Shown piece after piece: positions 46,682 through 59,083 of a DNA stretch of 64,000 nucleotides. The translations under genes and the position numbers were made by a program. Where the stretch lies: positions 338,131,090-338,195,089 of the forward strand of contig NC_061514.1 of NCBI RefSeq assembly GCF_022539505.1, given 5' to 3'. The stretch is from Lolium rigidum. Taxonomy: Eukaryota; Streptophyta; Magnoliopsida; Poales; Poaceae. The notes under the pieces were generated by a model, which saw only the letters and a program-made list of their open reading frames with translations, ran no database searches and had not been told where the DNA came from. Every line of letters starts with the position of its first letter. Within the stretch, counting starts at the first letter, position 1.

Positions 46682-47525
46682 GGCATCTCCACGGCGCGAC
46701 GCACTTTGGTATCCGCTAGCTGCCATTTGCGTCGCACGGCGGACGCGAGACATACAGTTTTTGTCCGCGCGTCCGTTTGCGTCTAAGGGTGCCTCCAGTG
46801 GTCCGACGCATTTCCGTGTTTGCATCAATTATGAAGTTTCCAAACAACAAAATAAAGAATTCAACGAAGTCATAGTTATTACATTCAAATTTTGAAAAGT
46901 CTACATGAAAATAAGATAGTATTCCTCTAGGCATGATCTTCATGGCCAGCCAATGTCCACTGATGCTTAATCAGATCCATCTGCAGCTGTTTGCAGACGT
47001 TCTCGTTAGTGACTTCTACATTCATATGTAGATAGTCTTCCCAAGATAAAGCCCCTGGGAGTGGCGCAACTAGCTCACCTTGGAAGTTCCAGTGGTTTTC
47101 ATTGCGGCCATTAGGATGCTTGTTCTCAACGATCATGTTGTGCATGATCACGCAGCATGTCATCACCTCATGCATGGTCTTCAGCGACCATGTTCTTGCC
47201 GGGTGACGGACAACTACCCACCAAGCTTGGAGCACACCAAATCCGCGCTCCACATCTTTCCTGCAAGCCTCTTGCATCTTGGCAAACCTCCTCGTCTTCT
47301 CGGAGTTTGCAATACGAACAGTCTTCACCAGTGTGGCCCAGTCAGGGTAGATGCCACGGCAAGATAATATGACTTGCCGTATTCATTTCCATTGATCTCG
47401 TAGCTCACCCGGGGAGCTTTGCCTTGCATGAGCCTGTTAAAAACTGGTGATCGGTGCAACACATTGATGTCATTGTTGGAACCGGCCATGCCAAAGAATG
47501 AATGCCAAATCCATAAATCTTGAGA
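46682..47525 (-). mobile_element. truncated Harbinger (PIF) element
   Basis: The left part has two Harbinger-like ends close together, GGGCATCTCCACGGCGCGAC at 46682 and GGGTGCCTCCAGTGGTCCGAC at 46785, both followed by CGTCCG/GCGTC-rich DNA. Beyond them, on the minus strand, lies a broken transposase (46927-47525). The right side stops abruptly at about 47525, where unrelated repetitive DNA begins, so the 5' half of the element is missing. Confidence 0.65.
46927..47525 (-). pseudogene. Harbinger/PIF DDE transposase, C-terminal half, frameshifted
   Basis: The minus strand encodes the HARBI1-like nuclease core. The first part reads [20 protein letters not shown] and then [15 protein letters not shown] (47525-47360). 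After a one-base shift near 47355 it resumes as [11 protein letters not shown] and runs to the stop at 46927 through EACRKDVERGFGVLQAWW and CCVIMHNMIVE. The E of the DDE triad lies in the CRKDVERGFGVLQ motif. The first catalytic Asp and the N-terminus are lost to truncation. It cannot produce a working transposase. Confidence 0.88.
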
Positions 47526-49990
47526 TATGACATGTCAACACCCGGATTTTTAGGTCCAGATGCCTATTATATCATACATCGCAATCCCAGGAAGATTGTT
47601 TTTGCGAGACATAATAGTTAAGTAGCATAGAGTCATCATTTATTACAACACATACTTGTCTTACAACAATGGATCACATGATCCAATATTACACAAATAG
47701 ATTGTTCAACAACACAAATAAGTAGCGGAAGCGAAGTAGTAGTGGACTATCTATTCCACAGGCAACGCTTGACGTTAGAAGATGCTCCTAGTTATCGTAG
47801 ACGTCTTGTTGTCCGTCATCCTGATACTGTTGCTCCTCTTCAAAGTCTGGCATTTGAATAGCCAGGGACACAGCCGTGAGTACTTTAAAGTACTCGCAAA
47901 CTAATACTAATGTAAATACTTAACAACTTTAATAAGGGGTGCTAAGCTCTAGGTTTATTTGCGTAAAGCCAAGTTTAGTTCATAAACATTTAGTAAAGAC
48001 TCCTCCTTTTTGCTAACTAACTCAAGTGGGAACATTAGTGTCATTCCCACCATTCAATTGTGATTCAGGTCAAGTCACCCTTTCAAATTCATCATTCCTT
48101 TTTAAGACAAAAGTTCTGACAACGGAACAGTATGGCCTTTCCAATCCTCCGTAACCGTGGACACGGCTATTCGAATAGGTTTAACACTCTGCAGAGGTGG
48201 TACTCTTGTGCCACAACTTTTGATTACATCCGTCGAGGATAACCCCGAATCATCGTAACTCAGTGCGCGGATCATCAACCTTAACCTTTCACTTATATAC
48301 CCTAGTATAGGCACCTCTCCCCATGAGCTTGGCCTCCCGGTGAAAACCAACTGTCAACCCGGGAACTGCACAGGGTTTGGGTCGTACATTCACCTCATAT
48401 TCACATCATTTCACTTGTAACGGAGGCAGCCTCGGCATAACCCCTATGATGCTTGTTAGAGGGAACCCATACTAAGACACACAAACTTCCAGTTAAGCCC
48501 TACTCATAATCAGGTATTGTGGGGGTACTTGTATAATTGGAAAGGTATCGCATTCAAACCCAATTATCAGTTTTCATCAAAATTCACCAAGTCATTCATG
48601 TCACCTTCACCTTCATCTCTTTCAAATTCATTTCACTTCACATGTTCCCATCTAGAGTAGTCAAATTTTATGTTCTTAGCACTAGCAACTATTTCATGAG
48701 GGGTGCTATCTAGCCTTGATTTGTTCTAAGCTACTTGACTCTTGTTCTACTCTAGACCAAGTGAATCATAAATCAAAAAGTACTTTGAAATACCATAAGC
48801 AAAAATAATTGCAAGGTAAAAACATGGGATAGGTAGGACATAAAAATAAAGTGTGATGGTGCCTTGATCTTGTAGAGCTTTGCATTATGGTGGTTGGCAA
48901 GAGTATTAGCTTACTTTGAGCAGGTTAGTGGTCAAAGTTTTCCTCCTCCTCCTGGGAGTAGCCTTCCTCCTCTTGATACTCCTCGTTACTAGCGTCTATA
49001 TACGAATACGAGGTACACAATTACCAAACCAAACTTATATGCTAGACTAAACACACCAAAGATTCATACAAACCTATGCTAGCATTACATCATTCATAGC
49101 ATGGTGATTTACTTGGTTTTCCGATTTAAGAGAAAATAATTTCCTCTCATTAAATCCTATTAAGATTTAAGCTCCTCAAATAATAATAAGGTATGAAATA
49201 TAAGTTGACCAAGGTCAACATTTCATATCTATTATGTGGGAGTATAATTTAAATGAGGTGCTACACCTCATGCATTTTAAGAGTAACATAGTAATGATTT
49301 AAAATCACTAAGTAATAGAATAAGAGGTTCATTAGCCTAAGGTCATTACCTCTTATTAAATCACTTAGGATCAAGATTTAAATGAGAGAGGAGCTCTCAT
49401 ACTATTTAGAGAATTTGAATTCTAAGATTTAAATGCACTAGAAATGGATCCATAGCCATTATCTTGATCTAGTCCATGATCATGCAAACAACTTGGTTAT
49501 CTTTTTGCATAATCAATTAGAGGACACCATTTGTGATTTATGAGAGTTGTAATCAACTCAAAATCAATTATGGTTGAATTTTAGTTAAAGTTTCAATTTG
49601 TAAAAGTCCCTTCCTTGTCATTTTTATCAGTTGAAAACTACTATTAAATTGGAGGTGGGACCAGTGGCATTGGTTAGATAATTTCATGGGCTTTCCAGAG
49701 ATATAAAGTTTGCTAAATTTGGTGCAATAGATTTGAAACTATTCAAATTTGAAGTGGACAGCAGTATTTGAAAAGAGCTGAAACGAATTAAACAGGATTT
49801 GAATTATTGGGCCGCGGGGGAAAAGCCTACGGGCCCAAAACGGTTCAAACACAAAAATCCAGCCCAGCAACGCATCTCGTGCGAGTGGGCCGTTCTGACG
49901 AGGTGGGGCCCGCTATCAGCGACGTTTAAACGCCGAAGCGGTATGGGCTAGCGTGGGACGTAGGATTAGATTGGAGATCGACGGCTCACG
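47526..49990 (-). mobile_element. unassigned repetitive DNA, probably LTR-retrotransposon derived
   Basis: No ORF with a domain is present in 2.5 kb. It opens TGTCAACACCCGGATTTTTA at 47539, looks repetitive, and towards the right becomes GC-rich with GGGCCCAAAACGG and GGTGGGGCCCGC words. Phrases such as GGCAACGCTTGACGTT and GTGAGTACTTTAAAGTACTC are familiar from Triticeae repeats, but I cannot name the family. The same DNA resumes after the solo LTR at 51599. Confidence 0.4.
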
Positions 49991-49995
49991 ATCAC
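49991..49995. other. target-site duplication, left (ATCAC)
   Basis: ATCAC immediately precedes the solo LTR and is repeated exactly after it. Confidence 0.9.
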
Positions 49996-51593
49996 TGATA
50001 CGTCTCAAACGTATCTATAATTTCTTATGTTCCATGCTACTTTTATGACAATACTCACATGTTTTATACACACTTTACATCATTATTATGCATTTTCCGG
50101 CACTAACCTATTGACGAGATGCCGAAGAGCCAGTTGTTGTTTTCTGTTGTTTTTGGTTTCAGAAACCCTACAAAGCAAATATTCTCGGAATTAGACGAAA
50201 TCAACGCCCAGGGTCTTATTTTTCCACGGAGCTTCCAGAAGACCGAAGAGCATACGAAGTGGGGCCACGAGGTGGCCAAACCACAAGGCGGTGCGGCCTA
50301 GGGGGCCCGCCCCGTCCTATGGTGTGGGCCCCTCGTGAGCCCCCCGACTCTGCCCTTCCGCCTACTTATACCCTCCGTCGCGAAAACCCTATTACCGAGA
50401 GCCACGATACGGAAAAAGTTCCAGAGACGCCGCCGCCGCCAATCCCATCTCGGGGGATTCAGGAGATCGCCTCTGGCACCCTGCCGGAGAGGGGAATCAT
50501 CTCCCGGAGGACTCTACATCACCATGATCGCCTCCGGATTGATGTGTGAGTAGTTCACCCCTGGACTATGGGTCCATAGCAGTAGCTAGATGGTTGTCTT
50601 CTCCTCATGTGCTATCATGTTAGATCTTGTGAGCTGCCTATCATGATCAAGATCATCTATTTGTAATGCTACATGTTGTGTTTGTTGGGATCCGATGAAT
50701 ATGGAATACTATGTCAAGTTGATTATCAATCTATCATATATGTGTTGTTTATGTTCTTGCATGCTCTCCGTTACTAGTAGAGGCTCTGGTCCAAGTTGAT
50801 ACTTGTAACTCCAAGAGGGAGTATTTATGCTCGATAGTGGGTTCATGCCTCCATTGAATGCAGGACGAGTGACGAAAGTTCTAAGGTTGTGGATGTGCTG
50901 TTGCCACTAGGGATAAAACATCAATGCTTTGTCTAAGGATATTTGTGTTGATTACATTACGCACCATACTTAATGCAATTGTCCGTTGTTTGCAACTTAA
51001 TACTGGAAGGGGTGCGGATGCTAACCCGAAGGTGGACTTTTTAGGCATAGATGCATGCCGGATAGCGGTCTATGTACTTTGTCGTAATGCCCCGATTAAA
51101 TCTCATAGTAGTCATCGTGATATGTATGTGCATTGTTATGCCCTCTCTATTTGTCAATTGCCCAACTGTAATTTGTTCACCCAACATGCTATTTATCTTA
51201 TTGGAGAGACACCACTAGTGAACTGTGGACCCCGGTCCATTCTTTTACATCTGAAATACAATCTATCGCAAACTCTGTTCTCTGTTGTTCTTCGCAAACA
51301 AACATCATTCTCCACACCATACGTTTAATCCTTTGTTTACAACAAGCCGGTGAGATTGACAACATCACTGTTAAGTTGGGGCAAAGTATTTTGATTGTGT
51401 TGTGCAGGTTCCACGTTGGCGCCGGAATCCCCGGTGTTGCGCCGCACTACACTCCTCCACCAACAACCTTCACGTGGCCTTCATCTCCTACTGGTTCGAT
51501 AACCTTGGTTTCTTTCTGAGGGAAAACTTACTGCTGTGCGCATCACACCTTCCTATTGGGGTTCCCAACGGACGTGTGCATCACGCGCCATCA
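49996..51593 (+). mobile_element. solo LTR of a gypsy-type family, 1598 bp
   Basis: It starts TGATACGTCTCAAACGTATC and ends CGCGCCATCA, with the 5-bp duplication ATCAC on both sides (49991-49995, 51594-51598). No primer-binding site or interior follows, so it is a solo LTR left by recombination between two LTRs. It belongs to the same family as the 5' LTR at 1768-3330. Landmarks shared in the same order are the GC-rich leader, CTGGTACTAG-type and chromosome-wide Triticeae LTR words, and the GGTTCCACGTTGGCGCC block near the 3' end. Confidence 0.95.
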
Positions 51594-51598
51594 ATCAC
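51594..51598. other. target-site duplication, right (ATCAC)
   Basis: An exact copy of the 5 bases before the solo LTR. Confidence 0.9.
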
Positions 51599-51769
51599 CA
51601 TCTTCTCCGGCGAGAAGCCGAAGCTCTGCCGGCGAGCCTAGGGGGTCGGAGGGCCTACCAGGGCTCCGGCGGCGGCGAGGTTCGCGGCGATGTTGACAAC
51701 GGTGAGGAAGCTCCTGGTACAAGCGGCGAGGCGTGGGGAGGCTCCAGTCGACGGCGAGGATCTCCGGGT
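51599..51769. other. GC-rich continuation of the DNA left of the solo LTR
   Basis: It is rich in GGCGGCG words and has no supported gene. It is the host sequence interrupted by the solo LTR and bordered on the right by the Tat element's LTR. Confidence 0.4.
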
Positions 51770-52153
51770 GACATAGGCATCCCAAATGGGCCTGCCTAAT
51801 ATAGTACCCGGGGTTTATTGAAGGCCCACTACCCGAAGAATAAGAAGACTCGACAGCCCAAGATGTATTTAAGGAAAAGATAGAGTTGTAATAGGAAGTG
51901 TTATTTGTAAATCAGCGGGATGAGTTAGAAACCGTCCCGGACTCTGTAATCCTTGTATAGCACGAATCCCTCGGCTCCACCTATATAAAGGGGGGTCGAG
52001 GGACGAGAGGATCATCGAATCATTGTCTGCAAACCCTAGTTTTCATATTCGTCGAGTACTTTTCGGCTGAAACCTTCGAGATCTACTTGCCCTCTACTTC
52101 TAACTAAACCCTAGCCTATAATCCATAGGCATTGACAAGTTAATCCCTTGTCA
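51770..52153 (+). mobile_element. 5' LTR of the Tat element (384 bp)
   Basis: It starts TGACATAGGCATCC and ends CCCTTGTCA, so TGACA and TGTCA are mirror ends. TATA box CTATATAAAG is at 51981-51990, and the primer-binding site follows two bases after the end. The start was chosen from the inverted end and not from a second LTR copy, which is outside the window. Confidence 0.75.
51981..51990 (+). promoter_or_regulatory. TATA box of the LTR promoter
   Basis: CTATATAAAG lies in the middle of the LTR, about 165 bp before its end and after an AT-rich U3-like part. This is the expected place for the promoter of the genomic transcript. Confidence 0.65.
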
Positions 52154-52155
52154 AT

Positions 52156-52170
52156 TGGCGCCGTCTGTGG
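52156..52170 (+). other. primer-binding site
   Basis: TGGCGCCGTCTGTGG directly follows the LTR. This form is typical of plant Tat-type and related gypsy elements. Confidence 0.75.
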
Positions 52171-52198
52171 GAATTAGAGGCGTAAGGATCTGATCTCG

Positions 52199-54450
52199 AT
52201 GGCACGTTCAAGATCTTCGACATCGTCAACCGGGAGCAACACTATGGATCGAGGTAAACAGATCGCTACCGGTCCTGTTGATTTTGTTCCTCACCCACCC
52301 TCCCGTTTGGATGCATATGCGTATCTGGCGGAGCCCTTGGAGATGACGTTCGGAAGGTTCCACTTTCGCGTCAAGAAAGAAGGATCGTATCGTGTCGAAA
52401 TTCCGATTTCGTCGGGATCGTCGGCGGTCGATTCTGAATTTTCAAGCTATGCATCATCAACCGAGTCGAAGAAGAAACTTCGGCAACACGCTACGTCGGC
52501 ACCGGAGCAAGAGAGAAACTCGCCAAGATCTTCAAGCAACGCATCGTCCGGGTCATCTCGCGACTCATATATAAGCGATGGCTCAAGCGATGTCGACAGG
52601 CTATGACTTCGTCGACAAATCTCTCACAATGGGCAAGGTCTTCATCAATCTCAACAATGATGTCACCGAACCCAACATAGATCTGAGTACAAAATATCAT
52701 CAGATTTATGCTATCGAAGATCAAGAGGAAACATCGGAGGCTTTCGATCAATTGGGAAATCCTTTGTCGATCCCTCGGATCTAAGGAGAGGTATGGGCAC
52801 TAAATATGTCGGGCCCACACCACGCGTCAGAGTCCAACTTCCACAGGCAGCCTGGGATAGAGCGGCAAAAGCCATAGATGGTTCAGAACCAATGACGACA
52901 ACAGCTACAGCTCAAGAACTGCAAGCTTATCAATATATGCTCGCACGAACTGCCCGAGAAATAGAAAAACAGACAGCTGAGCTAAACAGGAGAAAGGAGG
53001 CAGCTTCTGCATCCAGCAGGAGAAGGGCAGATCTAAGTGGACAATCTAGAGTTTCGGGTGATAGCCACAAGGAGGCTCGGAACAGAGGAAGATCAAGGCT
53101 ACAACACATACCCGAAGCAGACAGAGAGTACTTGGTTCAAAACCTCGACATGTCCTTTATGTCGATAGATACAAGAGGAAATATTATCCCTAGGACACCG
53201 TAAGCTGGGTATATGGCGACACAAGCTTACATCCTCGCATCCAAGCCACCCCCGGGAGATCCAAGGGAAACATTATACAACATGGCATTAGCAGGAGTTG
53301 GAGCTATGGGGACAGCGTTCGTAGCAACGCCTCCCGAAGGAGCAACAAGGCAAAATAGTCCACGACCTGCAGCAGTAACGGCGGCAGCTCCGGAAGGACC
53401 AAGTGGAGCAAGAGACACAGGAGTACAAGCAAGGGTCGACAGAGCAAGGCAAGCGCAAGAGATCATCGGCGCTCCCGGAGCTTAATGACGAGGATATGTG
53501 TGGTCTACCTTGTTTCACGAGAAGAGTCCGAAAAACTCGAGTCCCCTCGGGATTCAAGTTACCCGATCACTTCAAAAGTTCGACGGCCTGCAAGACCCGG
53601 AGGATCTAGCTAATTGATTACCTCGAGACGGTAAAGCTAACTCGGAGGAACTAGAGCAACAGCCATGCAAAGTATTCAGGTGCACCTAAGTGGAGCCGCA
53701 CGATCTTGGATCAAAAAACTTCCGCCAGGATCCATCGACAGTCTGGAAAGTTTTGAGGACGTTTTCGTCAAAAACTTCAGATCCACATGCAAAAAGCCCG
53801 CATCGTTGGAAGAGCTGAGGGCGTGTCGACAAAAGCCGGATGAGTCAATGAGAAAATACATCCAAAGGTGGAACATCATAAAAACTCGGCAGAAAATATA
53901 TCTGACGAGAGAGCAATAGATGCGTTTGTCGCAGGAATCAGGCGCGGAGATTTTGTCGAGGACTTGGGAAGGACCAATCCAAAAACAGTATCCGCGTTGA
54001 TGGAGATAGCAAATAGATGGGCAGACGGAGAAGACGCTGTCCACAATAAACGACACAGGTCGCCATAGGAGGACCGTAGTCGAAATTATCGAACGAGGCG
54101 ACGATTTCCTCGGCAAGATCCGAATTACGACGCCCCGTGGCAAATTTCGGCAGGATTTCGGTCAAATACGAGGAGCAAGCAACAGAGATGATTATCGGAG
54201 AAGCAATGAGCAGCGAGGCGATAATAGGGACGACTCCCGTAACATGCAAAATAGTGGGCCAAGGTTTCCACGACCTTTTATGTCTCCCGAAGAAATGCTG
54301 AACGGACCGTGCCAGATGCATTTTTTCCTCGATAGCAATGGGAAAAGACAGTCAGGACACCTGCAGAAAGATTGTCGAAATTTCCAAGCAATGTTCAGAT
54401 GTGCGTAAAACGCTCACGCACGAGCAAGACGAGAAACCCTCGGGAGCCTA
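52199..54450 (+). pseudogene. gag of the Tat element, multiply frameshifted
   Basis: The start ATG at 52199 opens MARSRSSTSSTGSNTMDRGK. The frame stops at 52606, and plausible continuations lie at 52793-53203, 53213-53485, 53550-53640, 53665-53919 and 53868-54068 in changing frames. The retrotransposon gag core is recognisable at 53665-53910 (LSGAARSWIKKLPPGSIDSL, SLEELRACRQKPDESMRKYI). After it comes a basic region and, at 54300-54380, a damaged zinc-knuckle area. At least five frame breaks or stops prevent translation. Confidence 0.8.
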
Positions 54451-54689
54451 GGAGCGAAATTCATCTACCGCCACCTCCCGCGATTACGTAAGGCAATCAA
54501 CACCAGCTCAGAATAGCGGCAGCACCAGCACCACCACCCTATGTTGATCCTAACTCCAACGGAGCAGTGTCGATGATTCGAAGGGAAGGCCATCCAATAG
54601 AGCTCAAAAAGTAATCTCGCGACAGGTGTTCATGGCGAGAAAATGCCTCCACCAACAGTTGAGTACCTCAATTGGTCGGGACAAGACAT

Positions 54690-55280
54690 CGGCTTCACCA
54701 TAGCGGACCACCCGCAGCAAGTTCCTCGACCAGTGGCGGTCAGCACTCATTACGCCAGCGAGTTATCGCAGGATTTGACGTTTCTCGAGTATTCATAGAT
54801 GGTGGCAGCAGCTTAAACCTCATGTATGCAGATACATTGAGGAAGATGAACATATCCTTAGCAAACCTGAAGCCAACAGACACAAGGTTCCACGGCATCA
54901 CACCAGAGAAACCAAGTTACCCATTGGGGAAGATCAACCTCGACGTTCAGTTTGGAACCCGAGAAAATTATAGAATCGAGAAGCTGGAGTTTGAAGTCGT
55001 GGATTTCCCATCGCAAGTACCACGCTTTGTTGGGACGACCAGCATACGCTAGATTTATGGCGAGTACCACACTATACATACCGTTATGGAGATTGCCTGG
55101 ACCCAAGGGACCAATCACGGTCAAAGGGAGTTTTGCTTTAGCTGATAAGTGCGACAAGGATTTCCATCGATTGTCAGAAACCTTCGGGATGCAAGCGGAA
55201 TACTTGGCGTCGAAGAGCATGACTGATTACGACGTACTGCGAGACGTCGGAAGGCCAAACAAGGAATCAACTTTCAACAC
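54690..55280 (+). pseudogene. aspartic protease and linker of the Tat element
   Basis: The active-site motif appears as VFIDGGSSLNLMYADTL at about 54792, the plant retroelement form with D-G-G/D-S. It is followed by KPTDTRFHGITPEKPSYPLG and the flap-like segment. The frame changes around 55020-55050, after which LLGRPAYARFMASTTLYIP and GFHRL-type linker sequence continues. Frame breaks on both sides make it non-functional. Confidence 0.8.
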
Positions 55281-55299
55281 AGAGAAAAATTCTAAGGAG

Positions 55300-56230
55300 G
55301 TGCAGATTCACCCGACGGATCCAAAAAGACGACATCCATTGCAAACAACATGGATATCGCATAGGAAAGCGCGCTCGTCAAGTTCCTCCGTGAGAACTGG
55401 AAAATCTTCGCATGGTGTCCAGCTGACATGCCGGAGTACCCGTGGAACTTGCCGAGCACCACCTAAATTTGGATCCAACAGTGAAACCAATCGGACAACC
55501 TTTGCGGCGCTTTTCGAACCAAACCGCAAATCCATGCTATCAGAAATAAATCGACTAGAGGAAGCTGGTTTTATCGGAGAGATATCTACGAAGCCACATG
55601 GGTAGCTAACCCAGTGATGGTGCCAAAGAAAAACACGACGGTCATTCGCATGTGCGTCGACTTCACGTGTCTCAACAAACATTGCCCTAAGGATCACTTT
55701 CCCTCCCAAGGATCGATCAAATTATCGACTCCACGGCAGGTTGTGAACGCTCTTTCCTTTTTGGATGCATACTCTGGTTATAACCAGATCAGACTAAAAG
55801 AAGATGATGAAGCCAAGACAGCGTTTATTACACCTTACGGCGTGTTTTGCTACAAGACAATGCCCTTCGGTCTAAAAAATGCGGGAGCAACATATCAGAG
55901 GATGATGCGAAGTGTTTAGCAACACAGATTGGGAAAAACGTGCAAGTATACATCGATGATGTCGTCATAACATCAAAAAAGGGGGCAACGCTGATCGAGG
56001 ATCTCAAAGAAACTTTTGACAACCTCGACAAATTTCTGCCTCAAGCTGAACCCGACGAAGTGTTCTTTTGGGGTCCCAGCAGGAGAACTTCTGGGATTTC
56101 TAGTTTCAGCAAGAGGGATTGAAGCAAATCCCGACAAAATACAAGCCATAGTAACAATGAGGAAGCCAACGAAGTTAAAAGAAATACAGCAGCTAATCAG
56201 GCGAGTCGCAGCCTACGAGCGGATTCGTCG
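55300..56230 (+). pseudogene. reverse transcriptase of the Tat element
   Basis: RT blocks appear in order but in three frames: SEINRLEEAGFIGEI (55540), CVDFTCLNKHCPKDHFP (55650), FLDAYSGYNQIRLKEDDEAK (55760), TMPFGLKNAGATYQRMM (55858) and the catalytic YIDDVV (55950). These are followed by SVPAGELLGFLVSARGIEA in another frame. The YIDD box is intact. Indels at about 55605, 55915 and 56060 break the gene. Confidence 0.88.
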
Positions 56231-56232
56231 CC

Positions 56233-56727
56233 GTGTTAGGAGAAAAAGCACTACCATTTTATGCGCTGATAAAGCAAGGAGATAAATTCCAGTGGAACGA
56301 AGAAGCTGATCGAGCTTTCGAAGATCTAAAGCGAAAAATATCGACACCACCAATCTTAGTGGCTCCTAAGGAAAAGGAACCTCTCTCGCCGTATATTGCA
56401 GCCACGCCCCAAGTGGTTAGCACGGTGTTAGTTGTCGAAAGAGAAGAAGAAGGGAAAATCCATGGAGTGCAGCGACCAGTATACTTCGTGAGCGAAGTCT
56501 TGTCGCCCTCGAAACAGCAGGTACCCTCGGCACCAAAAGCTAGCATATGGAGTGTTCACGACAACGACGAAAATTGCGCCACTATTTTTCGAGCACACCC
56601 GATCATAGTGGTCAATGAAGCTCCTTTGTCAAATATACTCGAACAACCCAGAAGCTACGGGTCGTGTCTCCCTTTGGGGAATAGAACTTTCCCTCGGGAC
56701 ATCACGTATGAAAAAGAAAAGCAATAA
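56233..56727 (+). pseudogene. RNase H (first, retroviral-type position) of the Tat element
   Basis: The frame reads LIKQGDKFQWNEEADRAFED, then PLSPYIAATPQVVSTVLVVE where the catalytic Asp position of the domain is expected, and PVYFVSEVLSP. The usual acid residue pattern is degenerate, as in Tat elements where this first RNase H is thought to have lost function. It ends in a frameshifted stretch. Confidence 0.7.
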
Positions 56728-56749
56728 AGTCGCAAATACTACCGGACTT

Positions 56750-57240
56750 CATCGCGAGTGGATGGAGTTGCAAAATACAGGACCCCCGGATTTATCGAGA
56801 ACCTGGACTATGAACTTCGATGGGTCCAAGAGGCTAGAAGGGGCTGGCGCGAGAGTAGTACTCATATCACCCGAAGGCGACAAGTTGAAGTACATCCTTC
56901 GTATGACGTTCCCCAACGCATCTAACAATGAAGCGGAATATGAGGCTCTCATACACGGGATGAAGATGGCGAAAGCACTGCGTGAGCAACTCGACTAAAA
57001 ATCTTTGGCGACTCACGGTTGGTAGCTCAGCAAGTTATGAACCAATGTGACGCAGATCAATGATAGCATGATGGCATACAAGGAGGTGTACAATGAGCTC
57101 GAGAAATTGTTCGATGGATGCGAAGTAAAACATATTAGCAGATTGAGCAACGACGAAGCCGACGTTCTTGCAAACATCGGGTCGCAATGCCTTGCAGTCC
57201 CACCAGGTGTATTTTGGGAGGAGATAACAGAGAGATCCAC
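56750..57240 (+). pseudogene. archaeal-type RNase H (aRH) of the Tat element
   Basis: The motif MNFDGSKRLEGAGARVVLIS is followed by FPNASNNEAEYEALIHGMKM, giving the D...E pair of an RNase H of the aRH type. Stops follow at 56996 and 57020. The rest resumes in another frame with HISRLSNDEADVLANIGSQC, the last acidic block. A second RNase H after the first is the diagnostic feature of the Tat lineage. Confidence 0.85.
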
Positions 57241-57389
57241 TGAGACGACAAAATCAAAAAGAAGGAGAAGAAACCCCTGGGGCTATCAAGGAGAAGCAAG
57301 AGGAAGAAGAAGAAGAGCAAGACCTGGTCCTAGTAATACAGATACCATGGATGCAGCCATACATATCATATATCCTCGGGAAAGAAATA

Positions 57390-58693
57390 CCGGATGACCC
57401 GAGTTGAGGCAAGGCGAGTAATCCGACGCTCCAAAGCTTTCACGGTGGTTAAGGGAGAATTATATAAGCGAAGTATTTCGGGCGTCTTGCAAAGGTGCGT
57501 TACACCCGAAGAAGGAAGAATAATTCTAAAGGACGTACATGAAGGAATATGTGGCCACCACGCAAGTAGTCGAGCTATCGCAGCCAAGGTTTTTCGGGCA
57601 GGATTCTACCGGTTGACGAGCAATAGAGGACGCTAAGGACATAGTACGAACTTGCGACGCGTGTCAAAGGTTTGCCGCAAAACCTCACTCTCCAGCAGCG
57701 AGCTAGCACCAATACCTTTGTCATGGCCCTTTGCACAATGGGGACTCGACATGATTGGCAAGTTACACAAATCGTCGCCAGGAGGAAAGGAATACATGCT
57801 AGTAGTCTGTCGACAAATTCACAAAGTGGATAGAAGCGAAGCCGATAAATTCACCAGACGGAGCATCTGCAGTAAAATTCATAAAAGACCTCGTCTTCAG
57901 GTTTGGAGTGCCCCACAGCATCGTCACAGACAACGGCAGCAACTTCACGTCCAATGAATTCAAAGACTATTGCGAAGAGGTAGGTATCAAGCTGAACTTT
58001 GCATCAGTTGCACATCCTCAAACCAATGGGCAAGTCGAGAAAGCCAATGGCATCATCTGCAATGGCATCAAGAAGCGCTTGTTAGGACCACTAGAAAAAG
58101 CTCGACATACCTGGCCTGAAGAACTACCAAGTGTGTTGTGGAGCATCCGAACAACTCCAAATACAGCGACACAGGAAACTCCGTTTTTTCTGGTACATGG
58201 AGCAGAAGCAGTACTACCAATCGAGATAGAGCACAACTCTCCACGTGTCGCGGAGTATGACGAAGAAACGTCGAGAAAAGCATTAGAAGATGATGTGGAC
58301 GCACTTGATGAAGCTCGAGATGAAGTATTGTCTCGAGTAACCAAATATCAACGGGACTTGAAGAATTACCACAGTCGACGTTTGCGGCCAAGATCTTTTC
58401 AGGTGGGCGACCTAGTTCTTCGGCTCACGCAAAAAAGTCATGAAAAACTCGAGTCACCGTGGCTCGGCCCTTACATCGTCACGGAAGTAATCGGAGGAGG
58501 AGCATACAGGATAAAGGACAAGAAGACAGGGGTGGAGGAGCCAAACCCCGGAACGTGGCGCAACTCGGCGATTCTACGCCTAGAGTCGAAATATAGTCCT
58601 TGTAAAACTTCAATGTACTCGAAACGCCCGCGAGTTTTCGGACGCACTCTTTTCTTTTTCGGGGCACCGAGTGGGGCCGGAGAAGGTTTTTAA
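57390..58693 (+). pseudogene. integrase of the Tat element
   Basis: The zinc-binding HHCC part is split: HEGICGHHASSRAIAAKVF (57540), then CDACQRF in another frame (57655). The catalytic core shows WGLDMIG (first D, 57745), VPHSIVTDNGSNFTSNEFKD (second D, 57910), and AHPQTNGQVEKANGIICNGI with the E at about 58040. The long frame 57908-58693 is intact and continues into a C-terminal domain (VGDLVLRLTQK, GPYIVTEVIGGGAYRI) with no chromodomain. Three upstream frame breaks disable the enzyme. Confidence 0.9.
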
Positions 58694-59083
58694 TGAGGCG
58701 GGCTCGCGGTGCTGCAATATAATAAAGATAGTGGCTATATCACCTTTTTCTTTGTCAACGCGACCAAAGTCATCGCTCCGACGAATCTCAATATAGTTCA
58801 TCGATAAAAGAAGAAAAAAATCTTGCCTTGGTATTCAAATACCTCGTGAGTCAATAAAAATACAAAATAGTACTCAGTAAAAGCTCGGGGGCTCATATTT
58901 GCCTTCAATATATAAATGCCTTGGTCCACAACCTCGCAAATATACAAATATAGTAAAAAGTCACCGAAACACTCGGGGGCTAGGCAAACATAAGAATATA
59001 ATGGTTGCTTTACAATATAGTCATGGACTACAAAGAAGAAATTTCTACAAGAAGCAAATAACTAGTCTTGATTCAGTATGTCA
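58694..59083 (+). other. spacer after integrase with CTCGGGGGCT motifs
   Basis: This is AT-rich non-coding DNA between the sense gag-pol and the antisense genes. It contains GCTCGGGGGCT at about 58883 and ACTCGGGGGCTAG at about 58972. The same motif returns at about 63417, on the far side of the antisense genes. Confidence 0.6.
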
